Shown here: piece after piece, positions 1 to 5,115 of the stretch
Layout of the letters: each line of letters begins with the position of its first letter
Numbering within the stretch: the first letter of the stretch is position 1
Assembly (NCBI GenBank): GCA_003241175.1
Contig: QFOI01000262.1
Coordinates: 1-5,316, forward strand
DNA length: 5,316 nucleotides
Reading direction: 5' to 3'
From: Pseudopedobacter saltans
Lineage (GTDB): Bacteria > Bacteroidota > Bacteroidia > Chitinophagales > Chitinophagaceae
The notes under the pieces: generated by a model
Seen by the model: the letters and a program-made list of their open reading frames with translations, nothing else
What the model was told of the DNA's origin: nothing
Database searches by the model: none
Translations under genes and position numbers: made by a program

Positions 1-251
1 ACACGGAGTTGCAGTTTTCCCAAGACCAATACAGTCAGGTTTTGCAGGTCAATCAAGATTTATTGGCCGCCATGCAGAAAATCAGGACAGACAACGGAAG
101 TCGGTTCACAAAATTCAAATCTTTAAAATCTGCGGACGAAACCAGAGATGCAAAGATGAAACAGATTTTGTCTGCCGACAAGTACAAACTATATCTCAAA
201 AACAAAGAAGATAGACGTAAACAAATGAAATCCCTTAAAGATTCTAAATAA
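1..251 (+). CDS. Small LTXXQ/Spy-like protein, C-terminal part (5' end outside window)
   Basis: The reading frame is open to the left edge (first full codon at 3-5), so this is the C-terminal ~83 residues of a longer protein. A TTG at position 9 could be read as a start, but nothing marks it as one and the coding pattern continues upstream. The visible part is helical, highly charged and rich in Lys. It has two spaced motifs of the Spy/CpxP-like LTXXQ kind: ELQFSQDQYSQV at the beginning and ILSADKYKLYL near the end, followed by a Lys/Arg-rich tail (KEDRRKQMK). Small exported proteins with this layout are common in Bacteroidota; relatives in Proteobacteria are periplasmic chaperones or metal-stress proteins. 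The signal peptide would lie outside the window, so export is inferred. The next gene starts 19 nt after the stop, which suggests co-transcription. Family assignment is by motif spacing only; the function is unknown. Confidence 0.7.
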   Translation, partial: TELQFSQDQYSQVLQVNQDLLAAMQKIRTDNGSRFTKFKSLKSADETRDAKMKQILSADKYKLYLKNKEDRRKQMKSLKDSK

Positions 252-270
252 ACCAATAAAATTAATAGAT

Positions 271-660
271 ATGAAAAAGATCCTCTTTTCCGCTAGTGTG
301 GCAACCATTGCACTATGCCTTCAAACACAGATTGTTGCTGCTCAGTCATGGAACAGCGCCAATCAAGCAAATCGCGCAGCACGTAGACAAGGCAATGCCG
401 CTACTCGAAAAACAGCAGACTCTACCGTACACACCAACCAGGCAAGCACTTACAAGTCCAATAGTGCTACGCGTAAAGCCGCTTATTCGGACAGTGCAAT
501 CGCTAACGGAGATGGAAAAGCGTTGTACCAACAAAGTTCTGCCAACAGAAAAGCAACCTTGCAAACCAATGGTGCGGTTAAAAAAGATGCCGTACAATCC
601 AATTCACAAAGTAGAAGAGCTACCGCTCAACAAAATCGGGCTAATAGACAAAATCCATAA
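271..660 (+). CDS. Exported, highly basic 11-residue-repeat protein, unknown function
   Basis: This is a 129-residue protein of no family I recognise. Residues 1-24 form a Sec signal peptide (MKK, hydrophobic stretch, VAA|Q cleavage). The mature part is low in complexity, rich in Ala, Asn, Gln, Ser, Arg and Lys, and contains no Glu: about 17 Arg/Lys against 4 Asp. It is made of degenerate 11-residue units with consensus N/S-x-A-N/T-R-K-A, beginning near residues 31, 42, (53), 64, 89, (100), 111 and 122; the unit at 75 is 3 residues longer and most diverged. The best copies are NAATRKT, NSATRKA and SSANRKA. Eleven-residue periodicity fits a long amphipathic helix with basic residues along one face. 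It follows the LTXXQ-like gene by 19 nt and probably shares its transcript. The ATG at 271 is the only start that gives the signal peptide. It could bind an anionic surface, nucleic acid or a partner protein, but nothing in the sequence decides this. Confidence 0.8.
   Translation: MKKILFSASVATIALCLQTQIVAAQSWNSANQANRAARRQGNAATRKTADSTVHTNQASTYKSNSATRKAAYSDSAIANGDGKALYQQSSANRKATLQTNGAVKKDAVQSNSQSRRATAQQNRANRQNP
361..657 (+). repeat. Region encoding degenerate 11-residue repeats
   Basis: Codons 31-129 of the basic exported protein encode about nine units of 11 residues, one of which carries a 3-residue insertion. The repetition is visible in the protein (N/S-x-A-N/T-R-K-A core) but hardly in the DNA: copies use different codons (for example aatgccgctactcgaaaa against aatagtgctacgcgtaaa). 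This suggests old duplication kept by selection on the protein rather than recent tandem expansion. Confidence 0.65.
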
Positions 661-676
661 TGAAACAAACTATTAT

Positions 677-711
677 CCACTAACTATAATGCAAAAACAT
701 ATAGTTAGTGG
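677..711 (+). terminator. Strong hairpin, probable transcription terminator or attenuator
   Basis: Left arm CCACTAACTATA (677-688) pairs perfectly with TATAGTTAGTGG (700-711). Two further pairs (TG at 690-691 with CA at 698-699) close the stem past a single bulged A at 689 and leave a 6-nt CAAAAA loop. The 3' flank is TGCTTTATAAA, a poor U-tract. It may therefore be a weak terminator, an mRNA-stabilising 3' hairpin, or an operator. It sits 16 nt after the stop of the basic repeat protein and 19 nt before the next start, so it separates the first two genes from the LamG-like/kinase/regulator operon. Confidence 0.6.
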
Positions 712-730
712 TGCTTTATAAATCCTACGT

Positions 731-1528
731 ATGAAAAAAAATATTTGCAGCCTACTGTTACTATTATCCATTTTTGGGTATACAGACTGTCATGCACAAT
801 TTCTCAATAATATCAAAAGTAAAATACAGGATAAATTAAAAAGTGTAAATCCAACAACCAAAACCACTACAGAAACAAAAGATTCTAGTGCGCCCACAAT
901 GATTACGACAGACGCAGTTTCCGTAACCGGTAATCGTATTTTGTACAAAGACGATTTTTCAAATGACCGAGTAGGTGCAATGCCCAAACATTGGAAATCC
1001 AATATTGGAGGTTCGGTAGTTGTTTTGCCCAATCAACAAGGCAAATGGTTTTTGTTGCAACCTTCAGCGTCTTATCGTTTAGATAGCGTGTATAATTTGC
1101 CCAACAAATTTGCATTGGAATTTGACCTATACTCCAACGCAACTGATATTGGATTTGTAAAAGATCTGGATATAGGTTTTACGCCCAATAACAATGCGCA
1201 ATCCTACATATACGCCGTTAATAGTGATGTGGATGGTTATATGGAATTTGTCACTTCCTCCGACCAAGTACTTTTAGTGAATAAGCAGACGGACAGCCAA
1301 GGACGTATTCCATTCAAATTTGGTAGTTACACCAATGCCAAAATACATATATCTTTATTGGTGGAAGGGAAAAATATCAAAGTTTTTTGGAATGGAAAGA
1401 AATTGTTTGACAAGTCAGATTTTTTTCAGTTAATAGATAACAGACATTTTTTTATCAGCACAGATCCAAATATGAAAGAGAACGCACAACTATGCATAGG
1501 CAATTTTTTAATAACTGGATTTGAGTAA
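731..1528 (+). CDS. Secreted LamG-like domain protein
   Basis: This 265-residue protein has a Sec signal peptide at residues 1-22 (MKK, Leu-rich core, CHA|Q cleavage). Cys20 is not in a good lipobox (YTDC), so a lipoprotein is less likely. A Lys/Thr-rich linker (about 25-60) leads to a beta-rich domain at about 70-264. That domain contains the stretch DDFSNDRVGAMPKHWKSN, then a WFLLQPSASYRL strand, NLPNKFALEFDLYS, a VFWNGKKLFD hairpin and a closing LCIGNFLITGF strand. This pattern is typical of concanavalin/LamG-like jelly-roll domains found before OmpA domains in Bacteroidota surface proteins, but no OmpA domain follows here. Such folds often bind glycans or proteins; no ligand can be deduced. 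Its stop lies only 7 nt before the sensor kinase start, so it is probably the first gene of that operon and may act in the same signalling pathway (inference). Start at ATG 731 is fixed by the signal peptide. Confidence 0.75.
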   Translation: MKKNICSLLLLLSIFGYTDCHAQFLNNIKSKIQDKLKSVNPTTKTTTETKDSSAPTMITTDAVSVTGNRILYKDDFSNDRVGAMPKHWKSNIGGSVVVLPNQQGKWFLLQPSASYRLDSVYNLPNKFALEFDLYSNATDIGFVKDLDIGFTPNNNAQSYIYAVNSDVDGYMEFVTSSDQVLLVNKQTDSQGRIPFKFGSYTNAKIHISLLVEGKNIKVFWNGKKLFDKSDFFQLIDNRHFFISTDPNMKENAQLCIGNFLITGFE

Positions 1529-1535
1529 GACGATT

Positions 1536-2561
1536 ATGCACAGTATATTTAAAATATTGAATGGGAAAGTGGTTTTTTACTACACGGTTTTATTAACAGC
1601 TATTGTTAATTTACCTAGACTATTGGTCAATAATCAACATTTGGTAGAAAACAGAATGTTGCCATTTAGCTGGTCAGATTGGGTTTTTAGTGCTGTAATA
1701 AGTTTCCTATACGTGTTGACAGTATTTTATTTTAATGAGAAAAAATTTGCCGTTTTCTACAGTAAAAGCTCTAAGGATGAAAGAATTTTTGTGATACTAT
1801 TTAATGTAGGAATATGGTTATTGTTTGTTGTCATTGGCGCCACAGTTAGTCGCTTATTTATACATAGCAATAGTTTTCCAATGAATGGTTATGTGTTGCG
1901 ATTTTCAGCTTTATTGTTACTAACTATAATCGCGTTGAGAATCATGGCCATTAATTACCATACACAAGAGAAAGAAAAAGAAATACAGGATTTGCGCTTG
2001 GCAAATGCACAAAAAGATTTGTCACTTTTAAAATCACAATTAAGTCCGCATTTTCTTTTCAATGCATTGAGTAGTTTGTCTAGCTCCATCTATGAGAATC
2101 CTGAAAATGCGCACAAATATGTGGTGCAGCTTTCCCAATATTTCAGATATTCACTAGAAAATAAAAATGAGGATATTTCTAATTTGGGAGAAGAATTAAA
2201 AGCCGTAGAAAACTATTGCAGCCTCTTGCAAATGCGCTTGGAAAATGGATTTAACTGCGACATTCACATTTCAGACAAACATTTATATAACGCTAAAATG
2301 CCTCATATAAGCCTACAACCCCTGATCGAAAATGCAGTAAAACATAATATTGCAACTACCAATAATCCTTTGCTTGTTGAGATATTTGACAAGGACAATA
2401 ATCTTATAGTTAAAAATAATCTTCAAAGCAAACCTTATCCTGAGCCAGGAACAGGCACGGGGCTTTCAAATCTTTCAGAACGTTATCGGCTATTGTTTAA
2501 AAATGAAATAGAAGTTTACAGGGATAATGATTTTTTTATAGTAAAATTACCGTTGGTATAA
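1536..2561 (+). CDS. LytS/YehU-family membrane sensor histidine kinase
   Basis: This 341-residue inner-membrane kinase autophosphorylates on His and passes the phosphate to the regulator encoded next door. Four hydrophobic segments lie at about residues 12-31, 47-66, 84-108 and 118-138. They are followed by a short helical linker (HTQEKEKEIQDLRLANAQKD) and a His_kinase (PF06580-type) domain. The phosphoacceptor is His172 in SQLSPHFLFNAL; the N-box is LIENAVKHN (Asn266); the ATP-lid glycines lie in GTGTGLSNLSERY (about 306-318). The classical DxGxG box is replaced by VKNNLQ, as I know from many Bacteroidota members, so this does not suggest inactivity. There is no large extracytoplasmic sensor domain; sensing must use the membrane segments or a partner. 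A TTG at 1521 would overlap the upstream gene and add five polar residues (MSKTI); ATG 1536, 7 nt after the upstream stop, is preferred. Confidence 0.93.
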   Translation: MHSIFKILNGKVVFYYTVLLTAIVNLPRLLVNNQHLVENRMLPFSWSDWVFSAVISFLYVLTVFYFNEKKFAVFYSKSSKDERIFVILFNVGIWLLFVVIGATVSRLFIHSNSFPMNGYVLRFSALLLLTIIALRIMAINYHTQEKEKEIQDLRLANAQKDLSLLKSQLSPHFLFNALSSLSSSIYENPENAHKYVVQLSQYFRYSLENKNEDISNLGEELKAVENYCSLLQMRLENGFNCDIHISDKHLYNAKMPHISLQPLIENAVKHNIATTNNPLLVEIFDKDNNLIVKNNLQSKPYPEPGTGTGLSNLSERYRLLFKNEIEVYRDNDFFIVKLPLV

Positions 2562-3326
2562 ATGATCCATGTTTTAATCATAGAAGACGAACCGGCAACT
2601 GCCAGATTGTTGCAAGCTATCTTGGGACAGATAGAGACCATGTATTTTTACGATGTATTGGACAGTGTAACCGATGCCGTTGATTGGTTCAATACAAACA
2701 CCAACCAGTTAGATCTAGTGTTTATGGACATTCGTCTGTCAGACGGACTGTCATTTGAAATCTTTTCTAAAAGCAATATACAAGTACCTGTAGTATTTGT
2801 GACGGCATACGAAGAATATACACTCTCCGCGTTTAAAACTACTGGCATTGATTATATTTTAAAACCTTTTGACAAAGTGGAAGTTCAAAGGGCGATTAAC
2901 AAATACAAACAACTATACCTCAACACGAAAGGCCAAAACCTAAATACGCTCATAGATATTGATGCGTTGAGGAAATCGTTTCAATCCTATAAACAATCTT
3001 TTTTGGTCTCATTCAGAAACAAACTCATTCCTTTATCTGTTAAAACAATCGCTTATATTACTACGACCAACGAAGTTAGCATAGCCTACGTTTCTGGTGA
3101 TCAAAAATATGTTTTGGATAACACTTTAGAAGAACTAACAAATTTGCTAGATCCCAAAGATTTCTTCCGGGCAAACCGGCAATTTCTCATAAATAAATCA
3201 TTTGTAAAAGATTTAGACTATTATTTCAATGGTCGCTTGATTATTAATCTTGACGTCATGATAACTGAAAAAATCATTGTCAGCAAAGTGAAAGTCCCTG
3301 AATTGAAAAAATGGATGGGAATGTGA
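2562..3326 (+). CDS. LytTR-family response regulator
   Basis: This 254-residue DNA-binding regulator is the partner of the preceding kinase. The receiver domain (residues 1-115) has the acidic pair Glu8/Asp10 within IIEDEP, phosphoacceptor Asp56 in VFMDIRLSDG, switch Thr81 in VFVTAYEEY and Lys101 in ILKPFD, so all key residues are present. After a linker (about 116-144), residues 146-252 form a LytTR domain, seen in FRNKLIPLSVKTIAYI, the VLDNTLEELTNLL helix and the signature FFRANRQFLINKSFV. Proteins of this family bind pairs of short direct repeats upstream of target promoters. The ATG directly follows the TAA of the kinase gene with no spacer, indicating translational coupling and stoichiometric production. 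Targets are not shown by the sequence; its own operon and the operon starting at 3480 are candidates. Confidence 0.95.
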   Translation: MIHVLIIEDEPATARLLQAILGQIETMYFYDVLDSVTDAVDWFNTNTNQLDLVFMDIRLSDGLSFEIFSKSNIQVPVVFVTAYEEYTLSAFKTTGIDYILKPFDKVEVQRAINKYKQLYLNTKGQNLNTLIDIDALRKSFQSYKQSFLVSFRNKLIPLSVKTIAYITTTNEVSIAYVSGDQKYVLDNTLEELTNLLDPKDFFRANRQFLINKSFVKDLDYYFNGRLIINLDVMITEKIIVSKVKVPELKKWMGM

Positions 3327-3331
3327 CTGGT

Positions 3332-3339
3332 TACATTTG
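3332..3339 (+). promoter_or_regulatory. Candidate Bacteroidota -7 promoter box (TACATTTG)
   Basis: TACATTTG is an exact match to the TAnnTTTG -7 element of the Bacteroidota primary sigma factor. It lies just after the regulator stop codon and about 140 nt before the thioredoxin-like gene. No TTTG or TTG -33 element is found at the expected 19-23 bp upstream, so it could be chance in AT-rich DNA. If used, the transcript would have a long leader containing the repeat elements described below. Confidence 0.25.
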
Positions 3340-3404
3340 AGATTTTTTGTATATAGAAATTAAGCCTGACTAATTATACTGAATACCATTTTGGATTTCT
3401 GATG

Positions 3405-3429
3405 AGAAATTCAAAATTTCTTCAAAATT
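3405..3429 (+). repeat. Palindrome AGAAATT-CAA-AATTTCT overlapping tandem TTCAAAATT copies
   Basis: AGAAATT (3405-3411) and AATTTCT (3415-3421) form a perfect 7-bp inverted repeat around CAA. The same stretch contains two direct copies of TTCAAAATT at 3410-3418 and 3421-3429, spaced 11 bp, about one helical turn. The loop of 3 nt and the lack of a following U-tract argue against an intrinsic terminator. It may be a protein-binding site, but AT-rich DNA gives such matches by chance fairly often. Confidence 0.35.
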
Positions 3430-3438
3430 GCCCTCCAG

Positions 3439-3460
3439 TTTTGAATAGCACGTTTCAAAA
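3439..3460 (+). promoter_or_regulatory. Inverted repeat TTTTGAA-N8-TTCAAAA, possible operator
   Basis: TTTTGAA (3439-3445) and TTCAAAA (3454-3460) form perfect 7-bp arms around the 8-bp spacer TAGCACGT. The element ends 19 nt before the preferred ATG of the thioredoxin-like gene. Its right half is a third copy of the TTCAAAAT word found twice at 3410-3428, and a near-inverted copy (ATTTTGGA) lies at 3388-3395. Position and symmetry fit a regulator-binding site or a promoter-overlapping element for the redox operon. No regulator can be named. Confidence 0.35.
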
Positions 3461-3479
3461 TATTAATTACCTATATAAA

Positions 3480-3932
3480 ATGAGGATCAACGTTCTTATT
3501 ATACTTCTATTTTTCTTTCATCTATCGTCGAGTTTTGGTCAGCAAAGGCTACAAGATGCAGAGAAAAATGCTGTCGATTCCAACAAGCTGATATTGCTCA
3601 ATTTCTCAGGTTCTGATTGGTGTATTCCTTGCATTGAGATGCATAGAAACATTTTTGAAAATAACCAATTTCAACAATACAGTCAACAAAAACTGGTGTT
3701 TATCAACGCCGATTTTCCAAGATCGAAAAAGCACCAAGTGAGTAAGGAATTGCAAGCAGAAAATGAACGTTTGGCTGATGCTTACAATAATCAAGGTGCG
3801 TTTCCATTGACAATTTTATTGGACGCTAAAGGTAAAATTCTGAAAAGTTGGGATGGATTACCCAAAGAAAATGCGGTTGACTTCATCAATGAGGTCGATC
3901 TGTTTTATCAAAAAACATTTGAGAAAAAATGA
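3480..3932 (+). CDS. Exported thioredoxin-like protein (CIPC active site)
   Basis: This is a 150-residue thioredoxin-fold protein, probably a periplasmic dithiol/disulfide exchanger. Residues 1-20 form a signal peptide (MRINVLIILLFFF..., SFG|Q cleavage). The fold is recognisable from LILLNFSGSDWCIPCIEMHRNIF with active-site Cys48 and Cys51, the second beta strand LVFINADFP, and the cis-proline loop at GAFPLTILLDAKGKIL (Pro109), followed by a C-terminal helix. It is short, as usual for the thioredoxin_7-like group of Bacteroidota. An in-frame ATG at 3402 would add 26 residues that bury the signal peptide inside the protein and would cover the repeat elements upstream, so 3480 is chosen. It overlaps the ApbE-type gene by 4 nt (ATGA), which indicates translational coupling, and is the first gene of the redox cluster. 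A likely client is the Cys-tailed lipoprotein two genes downstream (inference). Confidence 0.88.
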   Translation: MRINVLIILLFFFHLSSSFGQQRLQDAEKNAVDSNKLILLNFSGSDWCIPCIEMHRNIFENNQFQQYSQQKLVFINADFPRSKKHQVSKELQAENERLADAYNNQGAFPLTILLDAKGKILKSWDGLPKENAVDFINEVDLFYQKTFEKK

Positions 3933-4855
3933 TGCAGGAATTTCAGAGAAGACTGAAGTTAATGGGCAATTCTTTCGAGATAACAGTTGTGGCATCGGAC
4001 GAAAAATTTGCGAAAGAAAGTATCGATAGTTGCATTACGGAAATGCAACGAATCGAAAAACTCTTGACCACTTACAGTGACGATAGTTTAACAAACAAGA
4101 TTAACCAAATGGCAGGTATATCACCTGTAGAAGTTAACGCCGAAATATTTGATCTAATTGAACGCTGCCAAAGAATTAGCCACATTACTGACGGCGCATT
4201 TGATATAAGTTACGGCTCGGTGGACAAGCGTTTGTGGAACTTTGATCGTGGTATGAAAAAATTACCCTCTGCATATACCGCAAAAAAATCCGTTGCACTC
4301 ATTGATTACAAGAACATTGTTTTGGATGCAGAACGATCTACAGTTTTCTTGAAGTATAAAGGAATGCGGATTGGCTTTGGAGGCATTGGTAAGGGATATG
4401 CAGCAGAAATAGGTAAAAAGACATTACAAAATCTAGGGGTAGAAAGCGGCATTGTGAATGCATCTGGAGATATGACGGTATGGGGTTTACAGGCAAATGG
4501 CTTACCCTGGAAAATCGGAATCATAAATCCCGACGATCACCTTAAGCCATTTTCCTATTTGAACTTAACTGATATGGCCATAGCAACTTCTGGAAATTAT
4601 GAAAAGTATGTAATCATTGACGGAATAAAATATTCTCATACTATAAATCCCAATACGGGACTCCCAATTAGAGGCATTAAAAGCGTAACTATTATTACGC
4701 CCAATGCGGAAATCGCCGACGCATTAACGACGCCGGTAGCCATCATGGGGATCCAAGGAGGACTCAACTTAATCAATCAGATTGCAGATGTAGAATGCAT
4801 CATAATTGATGACAACAATCAAATATACACTTCCAATAAAATTCAATTAAAATAG
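3929..4855 (+). CDS. apbE: FAD:protein FMN transferase (ApbE family)
   Basis: This 308-residue enzyme transfers FMN from FAD to a Thr/Ser of a target protein through a phosphoester bond, with Mg2+. Family motifs are clear: N-terminal LMGNSFEITV (11-20) and EMQRIEKLLTTYSDDS (38-53); DGAFDISYGSVDKRLWNFD (88-106); the FAD-binding IGFGGIGKGYAAE (148-160); NASGDMTVWG (177-186); ATSGNYEKY (219-227); SHTINPNTGLP (236-246); and the metal site in EIADALTTPVAIMG (Asp264, Thr267/Thr268). Length is usual for the family, without the N-terminal extension. There is no signal peptide or lipobox, and an in-frame TGA at 3920-3922 blocks any upstream start, so the protein appears cytoplasmic, unlike classical periplasmic ApbE. 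Two adjacent ATGs (3929, 3932) are possible starts. It overlaps the thioredoxin-like gene and lies 8 nt before the DUF4266 gene. Its flavin acceptor is not identified in the window. Confidence 0.95.
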   Translation: MMQEFQRRLKLMGNSFEITVVASDEKFAKESIDSCITEMQRIEKLLTTYSDDSLTNKINQMAGISPVEVNAEIFDLIERCQRISHITDGAFDISYGSVDKRLWNFDRGMKKLPSAYTAKKSVALIDYKNIVLDAERSTVFLKYKGMRIGFGGIGKGYAAEIGKKTLQNLGVESGIVNASGDMTVWGLQANGLPWKIGIINPDDHLKPFSYLNLTDMAIATSGNYEKYVIIDGIKYSHTINPNTGLPIRGIKSVTIITPNAEIADALTTPVAIMGIQGGLNLINQIADVECIIIDDNNQIYTSNKIQLK

Positions 4856-4863
4856 CAAAAGAG

Positions 4864-5082
4864 ATGACTAAAATAAAAAAACGCTATTTACTCGTGGCAA
4901 CCACAATTTTATTTTGTTCCTGCCAAACCGTAAAACCTTATCAAATGAATCGTCTAAACGATGCAGAAATGGTTTTGGGCAATAAAAAGGTTGAAAAAAC
5001 TGAATTAAATTTTCAATCATATAGAGAAGGCGCCTCTGGCGCTAATGATGGAAAAACCGGTGGCGGATGTGGCTGTAATTGA
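4864..5082 (+). CDS. DUF4266 small lipoprotein with Cys/Gly tail
   Basis: This 72-residue protein begins with a basic stretch and hydrophobic core (residues 1-17) and a lipobox-like FCSC, so Cys20 would be lipidated. The mature part is only about 53 residues: VKPYQMNRLNDAEMVLG, a Lys/Glu linker, then YREGASGANDGKTGGGCGCN at the C-terminus, with Cys69 and Cys71 in a CGC motif. This layout (PY...LND..M, then EGASGA and terminal GGGCGCN) is that of DUF4266, which travels with ApbE and DUF3570 genes. The CGC tail could bind a metal or form a redox pair served by the thioredoxin-like protein; GAS (57-59 region) faintly resembles the GA[ST] core of ApbE flavinylation sites. Both roles are inference. 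The DNA for EGASGA is unusually GC-rich (GGCGCC-TCT-GGCGC) for this region. The start follows the ApbE stop by 8 nt. Confidence 0.87.
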   Translation: MTKIKKRYLLVATTILFCSCQTVKPYQMNRLNDAEMVLGNKKVEKTELNFQSYREGASGANDGKTGGGCGCN

Positions 5083-5115
5083 TATAGTAATATTTAATAA
5101 GTTGATATTATTTAA

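Noticed and set aside
53..256. Minus-strand open frame opposite the LTXXQ-like gene, and similar ones at 346-597, 790-1032, 903-1142, 2648-2848, 3606-3794 and 4306-4524
   Set aside because: All lie wholly or almost wholly opposite well-supported + strand genes, are short, and show no family motifs or plausible starts.
296..721. A 141-codon open frame overlapping the basic repeat protein in another + frame
   Set aside because: It lacks a signal peptide or recognisable motif, and runs through the downstream hairpin. The frame of 271-660 has a good signal peptide and periodic repeats, so this one is a shadow.
1521..1535. TTG start for the sensor kinase overlapping the LamG-like gene
   Set aside because: The ATG at 1536 follows the upstream stop by 7 nt and loses only five uninformative residues; a TTG start is less likely.
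3402..3479. An upstream ATG giving 26 extra residues on the thioredoxin-like protein
   Set aside because: It would place a polar stretch before the signal peptide and cover the repeat/operator-like DNA; the ATG at 3480 gives a normal exported protein.
4864..5082. The Gly/Cys-tailed small protein as a RiPP or bacteriocin precursor
   Set aside because: It has a lipoprotein-type signal rather than a leader peptide, there is no modification enzyme of a RiPP class nearby, and the layout fits DUF4266.
5084..5112. Weak stem (TAATATT with GATATTA) in the gap before the DUF3570 gene
   Set aside because: Only 7 A/T pairs including one wobble, no U-tract, and the gap is short; not convincing as a terminator inside an apparent operon.
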